Assembly: GCA_019454865.1 (NCBI GenBank)
Contig: JACFNJ010000061.1
Span: 1-11,872 of the forward strand
DNA: 11,872 bases
Direction of reading: 5' to 3'
Source of the DNA: Bacteroidia bacterium
GTDB taxonomy: Bacteria > Bacteroidota > Bacteroidia > UKL13-3
In this document: positions 5,632 to 11,872 of the stretch, piece by piece
How the letters are laid out: the number at the start of each line of letters is the position of its first letter
Numbering within the stretch: position 1 is the stretch's first letter
The notes under the pieces: generated by a model
Seen by the model: only the letters and a program-made list of their open reading frames with translations
What the model was told of the DNA's origin: nothing
Databases searched by the model: none
Position numbers and translations under genes: made by a program

Positions 5632-6987
5632 TTGGAAAATAGTTTATCTACAGAACCTCCGGTCAATTTTGTGTTAATGCTTATTAACACATCTATTTCT
5701 ACTGCCGATTTATTTTCATTAGCACTTAGCTTAAGTGCAGTTATTGTTTTAATATCCTGTTCAGCATTAATTTCAGGTTCAGAAAATGCTTTCTTTGGAT
5801 TAACAAAAAATCAAATTAATGAACTTACCGAGCCGGATAACACAATTGCTAAATATATAAGTTATTTGGTTCAACACCCGAAACATTTATTGGCAACAAT
5901 TTTAATTTCTAATACTTTCGTAAACATAGCAATTGTATTAGTTTCAACAGTTGCAATTTCAATAGTTTTCCAATTTTCTGAGTTTCCTATTTTGGGATTT
6001 TTTATTGAAGTAGTTTTAGTAACATTTATATTAGTTCTTTTTGGCGAAGTAATGCCTAAAATTTATGCTTCACAAAACAATATCCGTGTTGCAAAATTCA
6101 TGGCAGGTCCAATGTTTTTGCTTAATAAAATTCTCACCCCGTTTGTGTTTATTTTAGTAAAATCAACTTCGGTAATTGATAAAAGAATTACCAAAAAAGG
6201 CCACATACTTTCTATTGATGAACTAACCCACGCAATAGATATTACAAACGAGGAAGAAACACCCAAAGAAGAAAAAATAATTCTGAAATCTATTGTAAAT
6301 TTTGGAAATATTACGGTAAAACAAATCATGCAACAACGACCGGATATTACCGCAATAAAATCAGATACACCTTACAAACAATTGCTATTAAAAATTAGTG
6401 ACTGGGGATATTCCAGAGTTCCCATTTATACAGATAACTTAGATAATATCATCGGAATTTTATTTATTAAAGATTTATTACCGCATTTATCCAAAGACGA
6501 TACGTTTGAATGGAAAACATTAATTCGTAAACCTTACTTTGTTCCGGAAAGCAAAAAAATTGATGACTTATTAAAAGAGTTTCAAACCAAGCGTGTACAT
6601 TTTGCAGTAGTAGTTGATGAGTTTGGTGGTACACAAGGCATAGTAACTATGGAAGATATTTTGGAAGAAATTTTTGGTGAAATTAATGATGAATTTGATG
6701 AAGACGAAACCGTATATTCCCGATTAAATGATACTACTTATGTGTTTGAAGCAAAAATGCTAATTAATGACATGTGTAGATTTATTGGAGTAGAAACGGA
6801 AGTGTTTGACGATATACGAAATGATGCAGATACACTGGCCGGAATGTTATTAGAACTTAAAGGAGAATTACCGACAAAGGGTGCTGTTATTTTATATAAA
6901 GACTTTAAGTTTGTTATCGAATCGGTAGATAAAAGAAGGATAAAAAGAGTAAAAGTAGAATTATTGAATGTTGAAAACAAAGGTTAG
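5632..6987 (+). CDS. gldE: Gliding motility-associated protein GldE (CNNM/CBS/CorC-type membrane protein)
   Basis: GldE is an inner-membrane protein of the CNNM/HlyC-CorC superfamily, needed with GldD for gliding and type IX secretion in Flavobacterium; the biochemical role is unresolved, and relatives are linked to divalent cation transport. The 451 residues hold a CNNM (DUF21) domain with hydrophobic segments at about 26-48, 86-113 and 120-138, and the signature FGEVMPK (137-143). A CBS pair follows at about 225-345, including VVVDEFGGTQGIVTMEDILE (326-345). A CorC-type C-terminal domain spans about 360-445. The start is TTG at 5632: there is no ATG between it and the ssb stop, and an N-terminal extension before the first membrane segment suits GldE. 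An internal ATG at 5677 (residue 16) is the alternative. It follows ssb by 28 bases and overlaps gldD by 20 bases. Confidence 0.93.
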   Translation: MENSLSTEPPVNFVLMLINTSISTADLFSLALSLSAVIVLISCSALISGSENAFFGLTKNQINELTEPDNTIAKYISYLVQHPKHLLATILISNTFVNIAIVLVSTVAISIVFQFSEFPILGFFIEVVLVTFILVLFGEVMPKIYASQNNIRVAKFMAGPMFLLNKILTPFVFILVKSTSVIDKRITKKGHILSIDELTHAIDITNEEETPKEEKIILKSIVNFGNITVKQIMQQRPDITAIKSDTPYKQLLLKISDWGYSRVPIYTDNLDNIIGILFIKDLLPHLSKDDTFEWKTLIRKPYFVPESKKIDDLLKEFQTKRVHFAVVVDEFGGTQGIVTMEDILEEIFGEINDEFDEDETVYSRLNDTTYVFEAKMLINDMCRFIGVETEVFDDIRNDADTLAGMLLELKGELPTKGAVILYKDFKFVIESVDKRRIKRVKVELLNVENKG

Positions 6988-7552
6988 ATTATTAAGTATT
7001 GCATGTATTATTTCACTTAGTATAATAAGCTGCAAAGACACATACACTCCCAAGCCAAGAGGATTCCAACGTTTTGAATTTCCACCTAAGCAATACAAAC
7101 CTTATACTAACTCATGTGGCTTTAGTTTTGAAATTCCGGATTATGCTGTTGTATTGCCAGATTTTTCATCCGAGCATCAAAAGTGTTGGGTTAATGTTTT
7201 TTATCAACCATACAATGCAACTCTACATATTAGCTATGACAAAGCAAAATCACGAACCGAGTTATTTAAATTGATGGAAGATGCACGTACATTAGTATAT
7301 AAACACACTATTAAAGCCGATGAAATTTATGAAACACAAATTCAAAACAAATACTTACAAGGTATGATTTATGACCTTAGCGGAAATACCGCTACGAATT
7401 TTCAGTTTTATGTTTCAGATACGGTAAGTAATTACATTAGAGGTGCACTTTATTTTAATGTTCAAACAAATATTGATAGTGTAAAACCGGTACTCAACTT
7501 CCTTGAAAAAGATGTAATGCACATGATTGAGACCATTCGTTGGAACAATTAA
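6968..7552 (+). CDS. gldD: Gliding motility lipoprotein GldD
   Basis: GldD is a lipoprotein required for gliding and for function of the type IX secretion machinery in Flavobacterium johnsoniae. The 194-residue product has a signal peptide (about 1-21, hydrophobic LLSIACIISLSII) and a lipobox ending at C22 (IISC), followed by KD. Family features are KPRGFQRFEFPPKQYKPY (29-46), the CGFSFEIP motif, CWVNVFYQPYNATLHISY, and EDARTLVYKHTIKADEI. The ATG lies inside the end of gldE, giving a 20-base overlap in a different frame, consistent with coupled expression of two proteins that act together. It closes the mutY operon; no strong terminator is visible downstream. Confidence 0.94.
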   Translation: MLKTKVRLLSIACIISLSIISCKDTYTPKPRGFQRFEFPPKQYKPYTNSCGFSFEIPDYAVVLPDFSSEHQKCWVNVFYQPYNATLHISYDKAKSRTELFKLMEDARTLVYKHTIKADEIYETQIQNKYLQGMIYDLSGNTATNFQFYVSDTVSNYIRGALYFNVQTNIDSVKPVLNFLEKDVMHMIETIRWNN

Positions 7553-7664
7553 CTATTGTACATTCAATTTAAATAATGAATTGCATTTTTCATTTTGCAA
7601 GTATTCTTCATCAGTTATAACACACTAAAATTTTATCCAGTACTATTTTCAGAGAATTACCTAA

Positions 7665-7678
7665 GTAACTAAAGTTAC
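7665..7678. promoter_or_regulatory. Palindromic operator-like site GTAACTAAAGTTAC
   Basis: GTAACT-AA-AGTTAC is a perfect 14-base interrupted palindrome; as half-sites it is GTAAC-N4-GTTAC, the spacing used by Crp/Fnr-superfamily sites such as FNR (TTGAT-N4-ATCAA). Its centre lies about 33 bases upstream of the TAATTTTG box. If that box is the -7 element, the site is centred near -40, the usual place for a class II activator. I recall GTAAC-N4-GTTAC being proposed for HcpR-type regulators in some anaerobes, but that is memory and not shown here. Confidence 0.45.
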
Positions 7679-7700
7679 AGCCAAAGTATTTCTACGATAC

Positions 7701-7708
7701 TAATTTTG
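7701..7708 (+). promoter_or_regulatory. Candidate -7 promoter box for the CoA-disulfide reductase gene (TAATTTTG)
   Basis: TAATTTTG is an exact TAnnTTTG match 21 bases before the reductase ATG. No -33 TTTG stands at the usual distance; the palindrome at 7665-7678 occupies roughly that region, as expected for an activator-dependent promoter. Confidence 0.5.
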
Positions 7709-7729
7709 TGGTCATAAAAAAGTAATACA

Positions 7730-9424
7730 ATGAAATACATTATAGTAGGAGCTGTAGCAGGTGGTGCAAGTACAGCCGCAAGATTAAGACGATTAGACGA
7801 ACATGCAGAAATTATAATTTTTGAGAAAGGCGAATATATTTCGTATGCTAACTGCGGTTTGCCTTATTATATAGGCAATGTTATAAAAGATAGAAACAAG
7901 CTATTTGTACAAACTGCTGCTGCATTTAATCAGCGTTTTAATATAGATGTACGTGTACAAACGGAAGTAATTTCTATTAATCCGAATGAAAAAACAATAA
8001 CAGCAAGAAATCAAATAAACGGAAAAACATATATCGAAACCTATGACAAACTTGTGCTTTCACCAGGTGCTGACCCAATAAAACCACCACTTCCGGGTAT
8101 AAACAACGAAGGTATCTTTACACTTAGAAATGTTGCCGATACGGATTATATCAAATCATTTGTTCAACAAAAAAATGTAAAAAAAGCAGTTGTAATAGGA
8201 GCAGGATTTATTGGTTTAGAAATGGCGGAAAACCTACATGAATTAGGTTTAAATGTTTCCATAGTTGAAATGGCAAATCAAGTACTTGCACCTGTTGATT
8301 ACCCTATTGCCGCAATACTGCAAGAACACATAAGAAGTAAAAATGTAAACCTGTTTTTAGAAACTACTGTTACAGGATTTGAAAAATCGGATAAAGGAAT
8401 AGTAGTACAGCTAAAAGATAAAAAAAGTATTGAAGCGGATGTTGTAATACTTTCAATAGGCGTAAGACCGGAAACTCGCTTAGCAAAAGATGCAGGACTA
8501 ACTATTGGTAATGCCGGAGGAATTTGGGTAAATAAGTATCTGCAAACTTCAAATCCTGATATTTATGCAGTTGGTGATGCTATTGAATTTACCAACCCTA
8601 TAACCGGACTTTCAATGAACACATACTTAGCCGGACCTGCAAATAAACAAGGAAGAATTTGTGCAAATAATATTGCATTAGGCAACAAACATCAATACAA
8701 TGGTGCTGTTAATACTGCAATTGTTAAAGTATTTGACATGACGGTAGCAACAGCAGGTACAGCAGCAAAACATTTGGATAAATGTGCAATTAAATATCAA
8801 CTTTCAACAACACACAATGGCTCACATGCCGGATACTATCCGGGTGCAAAACAAATGACTATTCAATTGGCATTTACACCTACCGATGGCAAGCTTTTAG
8901 GGGCACAAATTATAGGGTACGATGGTGTAGATAAAAGAATTGATGTTTTGTCCTCAGTAATCCAACGCGGAAGTTCTATTACTGAATTAACAGAATTTGA
9001 ACATGCATACGCTCCTCCTTTTTCATCAGCCAAAGACCCAATTAATATTGCTGCTTTTGTTGCAGAAAATGTATTGCTAAATAAAACCAAACTTTTTTAT
9101 TGGAATGATATAAATACTCTTCCGGATGGCTCGTTTTTATTAGACGTTCGAACAAAAGAGGAATTTGAAAAAGGAGCAATAGCAAATGCAATTAATATCC
9201 CTTTGGATGAGCTAAGAAATAATTTAAACAAAATACCTCAAAACAAAACTATTTATATTTATTGTGCAGGAGGGTTAAGAGGTTACCTGTCAGAAAGAAT
9301 ATTAATTCAAAATGGCTTAACCGATGTTTATAATCTATCGGGTGGCTATCAATTGTGGAATGCTTGTAACAGCGAAAAACAAATGTTTGAAAACAAAAAC
9401 AAAGTTGCAAGTACTGCTTACTAA
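7730..9424 (+). CDS. CoA-disulfide reductase fused to a rhodanese domain
   Basis: This flavoprotein disulfide reductase probably reduces CoA disulfide or CoA/protein persulfides with NAD(P)H, aiding thiol redox balance and sulfane-sulfur handling in the cytoplasm. The 564 residues begin with an FAD-binding Rossmann fold (YIIVGAVAGGAS) and the single active-site cysteine C42 in SYANCGLPYYIG, as in CoADR. The NAD(P)H site is VVIGAGFIGLEMA (154-166), and the second FAD motif is YAVGDA (279-284). The dimerisation domain contains GYYPGA (368-373) and YAPPFSSAKDPIN (427-439), typical CoADR signatures. A rhodanese domain fills about 458-545, with LLDVRTKEEFEKGAI and active loop CAGGLR (C512-R517), both key residues intact. 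The architecture is that of CoADR-RHD/Npsr enzymes. It appears monocistronic, with its own promoter-like box and a palindromic operator. It could be annotated simply as a pyridine nucleotide-disulfide oxidoreductase. Confidence 0.93.
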   Translation: MKYIIVGAVAGGASTAARLRRLDEHAEIIIFEKGEYISYANCGLPYYIGNVIKDRNKLFVQTAAAFNQRFNIDVRVQTEVISINPNEKTITARNQINGKTYIETYDKLVLSPGADPIKPPLPGINNEGIFTLRNVADTDYIKSFVQQKNVKKAVVIGAGFIGLEMAENLHELGLNVSIVEMANQVLAPVDYPIAAILQEHIRSKNVNLFLETTVTGFEKSDKGIVVQLKDKKSIEADVVILSIGVRPETRLAKDAGLTIGNAGGIWVNKYLQTSNPDIYAVGDAIEFTNPITGLSMNTYLAGPANKQGRICANNIALGNKHQYNGAVNTAIVKVFDMTVATAGTAAKHLDKCAIKYQLSTTHNGSHAGYYPGAKQMTIQLAFTPTDGKLLGAQIIGYDGVDKRIDVLSSVIQRGSSITELTEFEHAYAPPFSSAKDPINIAAFVAENVLLNKTKLFYWNDINTLPDGSFLLDVRTKEEFEKGAIANAINIPLDELRNNLNKIPQNKTIYIYCAGGLRGYLSERILIQNGLTDVYNLSGGYQLWNACNSEKQMFENKNKVASTAY

Positions 9425-9508
9425 TAACCACTAAAAAGCGCTTTACTAATATTTTGGGTTGAATTATGAAATAATAAGTGCAATTAGATATATCTTGCAG
9501 GTTGAAAT

Positions 9509-9545
9509 ACCGAACTTTATATTATTAGTTTAATTTTAATTCGGT
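9509..9545. repeat. Inverted repeat ACCGAA...TTCGGT upstream of the lipoprotein gene
   Basis: ACCGAA (9509-9514) and TTCGGT (9540-9545) are perfect complements separated by 25 AT-rich bases, ending 20 bases before the lipoprotein ATG. No exact TAnnTTTG box was found in this spacer (9425-9565). The arms may be operator half-sites or a loose leader hairpin; chance is quite possible. Confidence 0.25.
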
Positions 9546-9565
9546 TTAACTACAAGATAAATGCA

Positions 9566-10351
9566 ATGAAAAAGCTATTATTTATAATTACTCTATTCAC
9601 AATTGTTGGAGTACTTTCTACAACACCTTCATGTACTAAAAACGATAACAACAACGACACTTTAGTATATGAAATGCAAACACTACAACAAGTTTATAAT
9701 GGATGTAATATTGATTCGTCAGATTGTACATACATTACTTACCAATATCCATTTTTTAGTGGCGGAAGTGAAATTGACGATAGTTTAAACCATATCGTGC
9801 TAACAATTTTTGGGGTAACTAAAAAAGATGATTTAACTAAAACTCAACAAACGTTTATTCATGAATATAGCGAGTTTGTGCGAAAAGAACCTGCATACAA
9901 GTTCGGATGGTTTAGTCAAACAAATGTAAATGTACCTTACCAAACCAAAAACACAGTAAGTTTAAGTATTGAAACAGATGATTATACCGGAGGTGCACAT
10001 GGTATTTACTCCACTTTTTACACCAACTTTGATAAAAAGTCATTACGCGTAATTACAAAAAGTAAACTCTTTACTGATTCGGCATTGCAAGTATTAACTA
10101 CATTAGCTGAGGAGCAGTTTCGTAAAATTAACGAAATCTCTGCAACAGCAGATTTAGAAGAACAAGGCTATACATTTAATAACAACAAGTTTTATTTAAA
10201 CGATAATTTTATTCTAACTTCGGAAGGAATAACATGGCTGTACAATCCGTATGAGATTGCTTCCTATGCTCAAGGTGCCATAGAGTTAGCCCTAAACAAA
10301 GAAGATATTTTACCGTTGCTTAACGAAGAATTTAAACACTTTTGGGATTAA
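9566..10351 (+). CDS. DUF3298 (RsiV/PdaC-like) domain lipoprotein
   Basis: The 261-residue exported protein has a basic start (MKK), a hydrophobic stretch to about residue 17 and a cysteine at C23 (TTPSC) followed by TKNDNNND, suggesting an outer-envelope lipoprotein; the lipobox is not canonical. A DUF4163-like N-terminal part (about 33-125) precedes a DUF3298 domain. Supporting motifs are VSLSIETDDYTGGAHGIYST (131-150), the Leu/Glu-rich LFTDSALQVLTTLAEEQF (168-185), and EGITWLYNPYEIASYAQGAI (220-239). The fold occurs in B. subtilis RsiV (which binds lysozyme) and in PdaC (a peptidoglycan deacetylase that carries it as an accessory domain), so cell-wall or ligand binding is plausible, but no function can be fixed. 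It stands alone, with spacers of about 140 and 104 bases, and is followed by a terminator-like hairpin. Confidence 0.85.
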   Translation: MKKLLFIITLFTIVGVLSTTPSCTKNDNNNDTLVYEMQTLQQVYNGCNIDSSDCTYITYQYPFFSGGSEIDDSLNHIVLTIFGVTKKDDLTKTQQTFIHEYSEFVRKEPAYKFGWFSQTNVNVPYQTKNTVSLSIETDDYTGGAHGIYSTFYTNFDKKSLRVITKSKLFTDSALQVLTTLAEEQFRKINEISATADLEEQGYTFNNNKFYLNDNFILTSEGITWLYNPYEIASYAQGAIELALNKEDILPLLNEEFKHFWD

Positions 10352-10364
10352 GCAACTATATACT

Positions 10365-10387
10365 TTTACTAAATTGTATTTAGTAAA
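10365..10387 (+). terminator. Terminator-like hairpin after the DUF3298 gene
   Basis: TTTACTAAAT (10365-10374) and ATTTAGTAAA (10378-10387) form a perfect 10-bp stem with a 3-base loop, 13 bases after the stop codon. Only two pairs are G-C, and the following GATATTTTCTC is moderately T-rich. Position and perfection suggest an intrinsic terminator or a 3'-end stabilising hairpin; the low GC keeps confidence moderate. Confidence 0.45.
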
Positions 10388-10425
10388 GATATTTTCTCGA
10401 AAAAAGGAATTGCCGATAAATTGCT

Positions 10426-10433
10426 TTATTTTG
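10426..10433 (+). promoter_or_regulatory. Possible promoter box for adk-obgE (TTATTTTG)
   Basis: TTATTTTG differs from the TAnnTTTG consensus at one position and lies 22 bases before the adk ATG, a spacing like that of the other candidate promoters here. A terminator-like hairpin upstream makes a separate adk promoter likely, but the box itself is imperfect. The leader just before the ATG can pair weakly (CTTTA at 10439-10443 with TAAAG at 10450-10454). Confidence 0.3.
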
Positions 10434-10455
10434 CGCTTCTTTAAAAAAATAAAGC

Positions 10456-11031
10456 ATGTTAAATATAGTATTATTTGGACCTCCCGGTGCAGGCAAAGGC
10501 ACACAATCTGCTAAGCTTATTGAAAAATATAATCTAGTTCATCTTTCAACAGGCGATATTTTTAGAGCCAATATAAAAAACGAAACTGAACTGGGTAAAC
10601 TTGCAAAAAGTTACATTGACAAAGGACAATTAGTACCTGACGAGGTTACAATAGGCATGTTAGCGGATGAAGTAAATAAAAACACCAACGCTAAAGGATT
10701 TATATTTGATGGATTTCCAAGAACACAAGCACAGGCTGAGGCATTAGACACCTTATTAAGAAATAAAAATTCATCCATTACTTTAATGTTGGCACTTGAA
10801 GTAGAAGAAGAAGAATTACGCAAACGCTTGTTATTACGCGGAAAAGACAGTGGTAGAGCAGATGATCAAAATCCTGAAATTATACAAAACCGTATTAATG
10901 TATATAATGCCGAAACAACACCTGTAAAAGATTTTTATCAAAATCAAGGTAAATACAAAGGCATTAATGGCATAGGCGAAATTGAAACAATATTTGAAGC
11001 CTTGTGCACAGCTATAGATACCAATAAATAA
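10456..11031 (+). CDS. adk: Adenylate kinase (short-LID type)
   Basis: Adenylate kinase interconverts ATP + AMP and 2 ADP in the cytoplasm. The 191-residue protein has the P-loop GPPGAGKGTQ (8-17), the AMP-binding STGDIFR, the FDGFPRT motif and the LID arginine region GRADDQNPEIIQNRI. The LID is the short form: the long Zn-finger-type insertion of the 214-residue enzymes is absent, as in other Bacteroidota and in eukaryotic AK1. Start at ATG 10456 directly before LNIVLFGPPG, the canonical N-terminus; no Shine-Dalgarno sequence. obgE follows after 20 bases, so the two are probably co-transcribed. Confidence 0.97.
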   Translation: MLNIVLFGPPGAGKGTQSAKLIEKYNLVHLSTGDIFRANIKNETELGKLAKSYIDKGQLVPDEVTIGMLADEVNKNTNAKGFIFDGFPRTQAQAEALDTLLRNKNSSITLMLALEVEEEELRKRLLLRGKDSGRADDQNPEIIQNRINVYNAETTPVKDFYQNQGKYKGINGIGEIETIFEALCTAIDTNK

Positions 11032-11051
11032 CCAACCCCTTACATTCACAC

Positions 11052-11872
11052 ATGGCTGAATCAAATTTTGTTGATTATGTAAAAATATGCTGCCGTTCAG
11101 GTAAGGGTGGTGATGGATGCATGCACTTACATAGAGACAAAAAAACAGCAAAAGGCGGCCCGGATGGTGGTGATGGCGGTAAAGGCGGAAGTATAATTTT
11201 ACGAGGTAATGCACAGTTATGGACACTATTACATTTAAAATACCGAAAACATATTATTGCCGATGCAGGTGAAAATGGGCAAAGTGCATTACGAGCAGGC
11301 AAAGATGGCAATGATGAAATATTAGAAGTTCCGTTAGGCACTGTTGCTAAAGATGCCGAAACCGGTGAAATATTATTTGAGATTACAACCGATGGACAAT
11401 GCGAAACGTTGCTAAAGGGTGGTAGAGGCGGATTAGGAAATGCACATTTTAAAAGCAGTACAAACCAAACACCTCGCTATGCAATACCGGGTGAGACAGG
11501 AAAAGAAGAATGGAAAATTTTGGAATTAAAGGTGCTTGCTGATGTTGGTTTGGTTGGCTTCCCAAATGCCGGAAAATCCACATTACTTAGTGTGTTAACT
11601 GCTGCCAAACCTGAAATTGCAGATTATCCGTTTACTACAATTGTGCCTAATTTAGGCATTGTTGAATATCGTAATTACAAAAGTTTTGTAATGGCAGATA
11701 TACCGGGAATAATAGAGGGCGCACATGAAGGTAAAGGATTGGGGCTACGTTTTTTGCGCCACATTGAACGAAATGCTACACTCCTATTTATGATTCCTGC
11801 GGATAGCAAAGACATTAAAGCAGAGTATAAAATATTACTTAACGAGTTAAAAAAATACAACAAAGATTTAGC
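11052..11872 (+). CDS. obgE: GTPase Obg/CgtA, 5' part (runs off the window)
   Basis: Obg is an essential GTPase bound to the large ribosomal subunit, linked to 50S maturation and stringent response. The first 273 residues are present and the frame is open to the right edge. The glycine-rich Obg domain occupies about 5-160 (RSGKGGDGCMHLHRDK; GGPDGGDGGKGGSIIL; LKGGRGGLGNAHFKSS). The GTPase domain follows, with G1 GFPNAGKS (169-176), switch I YPFTTIVPNLG (192-202) and G3 DIPGIIEGA (216-224). The NKxD motif and C-terminal domain would lie beyond the window. Start at ATG 11052, giving MAESNFVDYVKI, as expected for Bacteroidota Obg. The gene has no stop inside the window. Confidence 0.96.
   Translation, partial: MAESNFVDYVKICCRSGKGGDGCMHLHRDKKTAKGGPDGGDGGKGGSIILRGNAQLWTLLHLKYRKHIIADAGENGQSALRAGKDGNDEILEVPLGTVAKDAETGEILFEITTDGQCETLLKGGRGGLGNAHFKSSTNQTPRYAIPGETGKEEWKILELKVLADVGLVGFPNAGKSTLLSVLTAAKPEIADYPFTTIVPNLGIVEYRNYKSFVMADIPGIIEGAHEGKGLGLRFLRHIERNATLLFMIPADSKDIKAEYKILLNELKKYNKDL

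Noticed and set aside
7559..7610. Possible terminator after gldD (ATTCA...TGAAT followed by T-rich sequence)
   Set aside because: Only a 5-bp AT-rich stem with mismatches inside; too weak to call.
7576..7620. 14-codon reading frame in the gldD-reductase spacer
   Set aside because: Short, no family resemblance and no coupling to a neighbour, unlike the 28-codon gene.
9435..9444. Palindrome AAAGCGCTTT after the reductase gene, considered as a terminator
   Set aside because: A self-complementary 10-mer leaves no loop for a stable RNA hairpin and has no U tract.
10834..11341. Overlapping minus-strand reading frames across adk/obgE
   Set aside because: Pro/His/Cys/Ser-rich low-quality translations opposite the glycine-rich obgE sequence; antisense shadows.

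Overview
The window is ordinary, gene-dense chromosome from a Bacteroidota (Bacteroidetes) bacterium with gliding-motility / type IX secretion genes. The evidence is the gene order mutY-ssb-gldE-gldD, a GldD lipoprotein and a GldE CNNM-type membrane protein, an HU-TPR-RNase G block, low GC, almost no Shine-Dalgarno sequences, and promoter-like boxes of the Bacteroidota TAnnTTTG type. The genus cannot be told; the adk-obgE pair and the protein sequences fit a Chitinophagia/Sphingobacteriia-like lineage, but that is inference.

Layout. (1) 1-749: the 3' part of a HlyD-family periplasmic adaptor gene (+), cut by the window edge. (2) 750-1018: a spacer of about 270 bp between converging genes, clearly richer in GC than the genes around it, with small inverted repeats; it looks like a candidate dispersed repeat or remnant. 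(3) 1019-3913 on the minus strand: a compact operon read as HU-like DNA-binding protein, TPR membrane-anchored protein, a 28-residue highly basic AURKAIP1/COX24-type peptide, then RNase G. The first two genes overlap as TAATG, the peptide gene starts 4 bases after the TPR stop, and a 102-base leader with two hairpins precedes RNase G. (4) 3914-4063: divergent promoter region. (5) 4064-7552 on the plus strand: mutY, ssb, gldE, gldD, tightly packed, with gldE and gldD overlapping by 20 bases. (6) 7730-9424: a CoA-disulfide reductase/rhodanese fusion preceded by a palindromic operator-like site and a promoter-like box. (7) 9566-10351: a DUF3298-type lipoprotein followed by a terminator-like hairpin. 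(8) 10456 to the end: adk and the first 273 codons of obgE, running off the right edge.

How it fits together. The minus-strand operon joins a nucleoid protein, an RNA-processing enzyme and a tiny ribosomal-protein-like peptide, which suggests a growth or translation-linked unit. The plus-strand block joins DNA repair and replication (mutY, ssb) to two gliding/secretion genes by conserved synteny rather than shared chemistry. The reductase looks individually regulated by a Crp/Fnr-like factor. adk-obgE is a common housekeeping pair in the phylum.

No RNA genes, CRISPR arrays, insertion sequences or clear new defence system were found. The points most worth a second look are the 28-codon gene, the two-hairpin RNase G leader, the operator-like palindrome before the reductase, and the GC-rich spacer at 750-1018.
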